From contig JAEEXW010000210.1 in the NCBI GenBank assembly GCA_016287995.1, positions 1 to 5,735 of the forward strand: a stretch of DNA of 5,735 nucleotides, written 5' to 3'. This DNA is from Bacteroidales bacterium (GTDB taxonomy: Bacteria; Bacteroidota; Bacteroidia; Bacteroidales; UBA3824). Shown here one piece after another: positions 4,352-5,735 of the stretch (the stretch's first letter is position 1; each line of letters begins with the position of its first letter). The position numbers and the translations under genes are program-made. The notes under the pieces are model-generated. The model was given only the letters and a program-made list of their open reading frames with translations. It made no database searches and was not told the DNA's origin.

Positions 4352-5735
4352 TTAATCGTTTATAATGAATTTAAATGTCAATTTTTTGCCGTTTACAAAA
4401 GCCGCACCGTTGTAAACGCCTGATTTTAAATGTATTATATTCTCACTTTGTGCGTTTGAAATCCGATAAACTAATGCGCCCAACTGATTGAAAATCAGGA
4501 TTTCACATTTTTCAACACCGTCAAAACCGTTTAACTCCACCGTAACGGGCTGAGAGGCTTTTGCCGGATTCGGATAAACTTTTACAGACAGTTCTGCGGA
4601 CTTTTTCGTCTGTAAATCACTGATTCTGTAATCACACACGCGGAATTTATCGCCGTTTCTGTCGGTAACAATTACGCCGTAAACGCCGCTTAACATCGGA
4701 TAGTCAATGAAAAACTGCTTGTTAGCACCGATAATTTCACGCCCGTTTTTTATCCACTGATATGCCGTAAACTTGTTGTCAAAATTGTTTACGCAAATCA
4801 AATCCGAATATTTGGTTTCAATAATATCGTTCGGATAACCGACAGAAAAATCAAACGGATAACTTTTGCTGATGTTGCCGTTGTTGTCCGCAACCCGTAT
4901 AAATCCTTGATAATTACCGTATTTAGTAGTTTTTGGAATTTCAAGCGAGGCGTTTTGTTTTTGCGGGGAAATGACAGGTTCAAAATCCGTCGTCGCAATG
5001 TTTTCGTAAAATAAGACCTGATATTTTGCCGCGTTTGTCCTGAATGAGAGATTCACGACACCGCCGGCGCAATAAGTACCCGTTTCAACGGTGATGTCAT
5101 CAACATACAAATCTTCTGATTCGATTTTTGAATACACAGCCGTAATGCTGACATTTTCCAAATAGTCTTTCATTTCAAACTCCCGCCCTGAAAACTCCGC
5201 GTTGTTAATCAAAACTTTGTCAAGTTGAAAACCGTCGTTTGTGTGGTCTGAAACTGTGAAAGTTACTTTGTCGTTTATCGTTGCTTTTGATTTGTTTGCC
5301 GTTACAAACTCTCCGGCTGTAACGGTGTATTCAATCGGCGTGTAAGTCGCAGTGATTGAAACATTTCCTGCCGGCATTGTAAAAGTTGCTGCATTGTTTG
5401 AAATCGTTAAAGCCGTATTGTTAAACTTTGCGCTTGACAAAGTGTAACCGTCTCTTTGCGAGAAATTTACCGTAATTTCATCACCGATATTTGCTTTTGT
5501 TTTGCTTGGCGTAGAATATTGGTTAGAAGTGATTGTGTATTCAATCGGCGTGTAAGTCGCAGTGATTGAAACATTTTTTGCTGGCATTGTAAAAGTCGCC
5601 GCGTTGTTAGAAATCGTCAAAGCCGTATTGTTAAACTTCGCGCTTGACAAAGTGTAACCACTTCTTTGCGAGAAACTTACCGTAATTTCATCACCGACAT
5701 TTGCTTTTGTTTTGCTTGGCGTAGAATATTGGTCA
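4352..5735 (-). CDS. T9SS-secreted repeat and Ig-like surface protein, C-terminal part
   Basis: The reading frame is open from the right window edge to TAA at 4352-4354, with 460 residues visible; the N-terminus and signal peptide are outside. A TTG at 5648-5650 could be taken as a start but lies inside a repeat whose frame continues upstream, so it is not one. Visible residues 1-70 and 71-140 are two near-identical repeats (NQYSTPSKTKA..., ...FTMPAKNVSITATYTPIEYT) that resemble the divergent InlB B-repeat, a beta-grasp-like module common in bacterial surface proteins. Residues 141-205 are a diverged third copy (ENVSITAVYSKIE). Residues 206-300 and about 301-375 look Ig-like; the latter holds YQWIKNG (325-331) and SGVYGVIVTD. 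Residues 384-460 are a type A T9SS sorting domain: VKVYPNPA, ILIFNQLGALVY, LKSGVYNG, then a final strand ending FIIND. The protein is therefore exported across the outer membrane and either anchored on the surface or released. Its ligand or activity is unknown. Confidence 0.88.
   Translation of the reverse strand, partial: DQYSTPSKTKANVGDEITVSFSQRSGYTLSSAKFNNTALTISNNAATFTMPAKNVSITATYTPIEYTITSNQYSTPSKTKANIGDEITVNFSQRDGYTLSSAKFNNTALTISNNAATFTMPAGNVSITATYTPIEYTVTAGEFVTANKSKATINDKVTFTVSDHTNDGFQLDKVLINNAEFSGREFEMKDYLENVSITAVYSKIESEDLYVDDITVETGTYCAGGVVNLSFRTNAAKYQVLFYENIATTDFEPVISPQKQNASLEIPKTTKYGNYQGFIRVADNNGNISKSYPFDFSVGYPNDIIETKYSDLICVNNFDNKFTAYQWIKNGREIIGANKQFFIDYPMLSGVYGVIVTDRNGDKFRVCDYRISDLQTKKSAELSVKVYPNPAKASQPVTVELNGFDGVEKCEILIFNQLGALVYRISNAQSENIIHLKSGVYNGAAFVNGKKLTFKFIIND
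5120..5314 (-). repeat. Divergent third repeat unit
   Basis: This 65-residue unit follows the two near-identical copies directly and keeps the same skeleton: a start like GEFVTANKSKATINDKVTF against NQYSTPSKTKANIGDEITV, then DGF against DGY, INNAEF against FNNTAL, and ENVSITAVY against KNVSITATY. It has no close DNA similarity to them, so it is an older, fixed copy. Confidence 0.7.
5315..5734 (-). repeat. Two tandem 210-bp coding repeats (70 residues each)
   Basis: Units 5525-5734 and 5315-5524 are direct repeats with an exact 210-bp period. For example, the stretch at 5721-5730 recurs at 5511-5520. Counting by eye over 5331-5520 against 5541-5730 gives about 14 differences in 190 bp, roughly 93% identity. 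Most differences are silent; the amino-acid changes are V/I, S/N, S/D and K/G. More copies may lie beyond the window edge. Confidence 0.9.

Noticed and set aside
3804..4355. Plus-strand ORF of 183 codons opposite the beta-barrel gene
   Set aside because: The opposite strand encodes a convincing signal peptide and beta-barrel with a correct C-terminal strand. The plus-strand translation has no domain signature.
5648..5650. TTG as the start of the surface protein
   Set aside because: The frame stays open upstream and encodes the first 28 residues of a repeat unit matching the next one, so the gene continues past the window edge.
5120..5735. Regular repeats considered as a CRISPR array
   Set aside because: The period is 210 bp, the whole unit is conserved, there are no spacers, and the frame codes continuously.

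Overview
The window looks like a chromosomal segment of a Bacteroidota bacterium, most likely Bacteroidales. Four things point there: a C-terminal type IX secretion (T9SS) sorting domain on the large surface protein, IorAB genes of the two-gene Bacteroidales type, start codons without Shine-Dalgarno sequences, and upstream boxes matching the Bacteroidota -7 promoter element TAnnTTTG. This placement rests on recognised families and motifs, not on a database search.

Left part, 1-870, minus strand: a sixA-type histidine phosphatase gene is followed 6 nt later by the 5' part of a lipoprotein gene that leaves the window at position 1. The lipoprotein's first 126 residues resemble the N-terminal lipoprotein and beta-domain of Bacteroidota glutaminyl-peptide cyclotransferases. 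A 97-bp divergent promoter region (871-967) separates this pair from the genes to the right.

Centre, 968-3195, plus strand: iorA and iorB overlap by 4 bp and encode the two subunits of indolepyruvate:ferredoxin oxidoreductase, which ferments aromatic amino acids by way of their 2-oxoacids. IorA stops just before the C-terminal ferredoxin domain found in longer homologues. A strong intrinsic terminator ends the operon. A probable promoter for the next small gene lies partly inside that terminator.

Middle, 3222-3443, plus strand: a 73-codon ORF looks like the two ends of a PD-(D/E)XK-nuclease/transposase-like (Rpn-type) protein joined in frame, with the catalytic middle deleted. A bidirectional terminator (3447-3500) separates it from the convergent genes on its right.

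Right part, 3504-5735, minus strand: a T9SS-exported surface protein, truncated by the window edge, is followed 2 nt later by an outer-membrane beta-barrel protein. The visible surface protein has two nearly identical 70-residue InlB-B-like repeats, one divergent repeat, Ig-like modules and the sorting domain. The two are probably one cell-surface operon.

I see no RNA genes, CRISPR arrays, complete insertion sequences or att sites. Every stretch longer than 300 bases is covered by a gene. Nothing here is clearly a new system. The most unusual items are the internally deleted mini-ORF, the promoter nested in a terminator, and the recently duplicated surface repeats.
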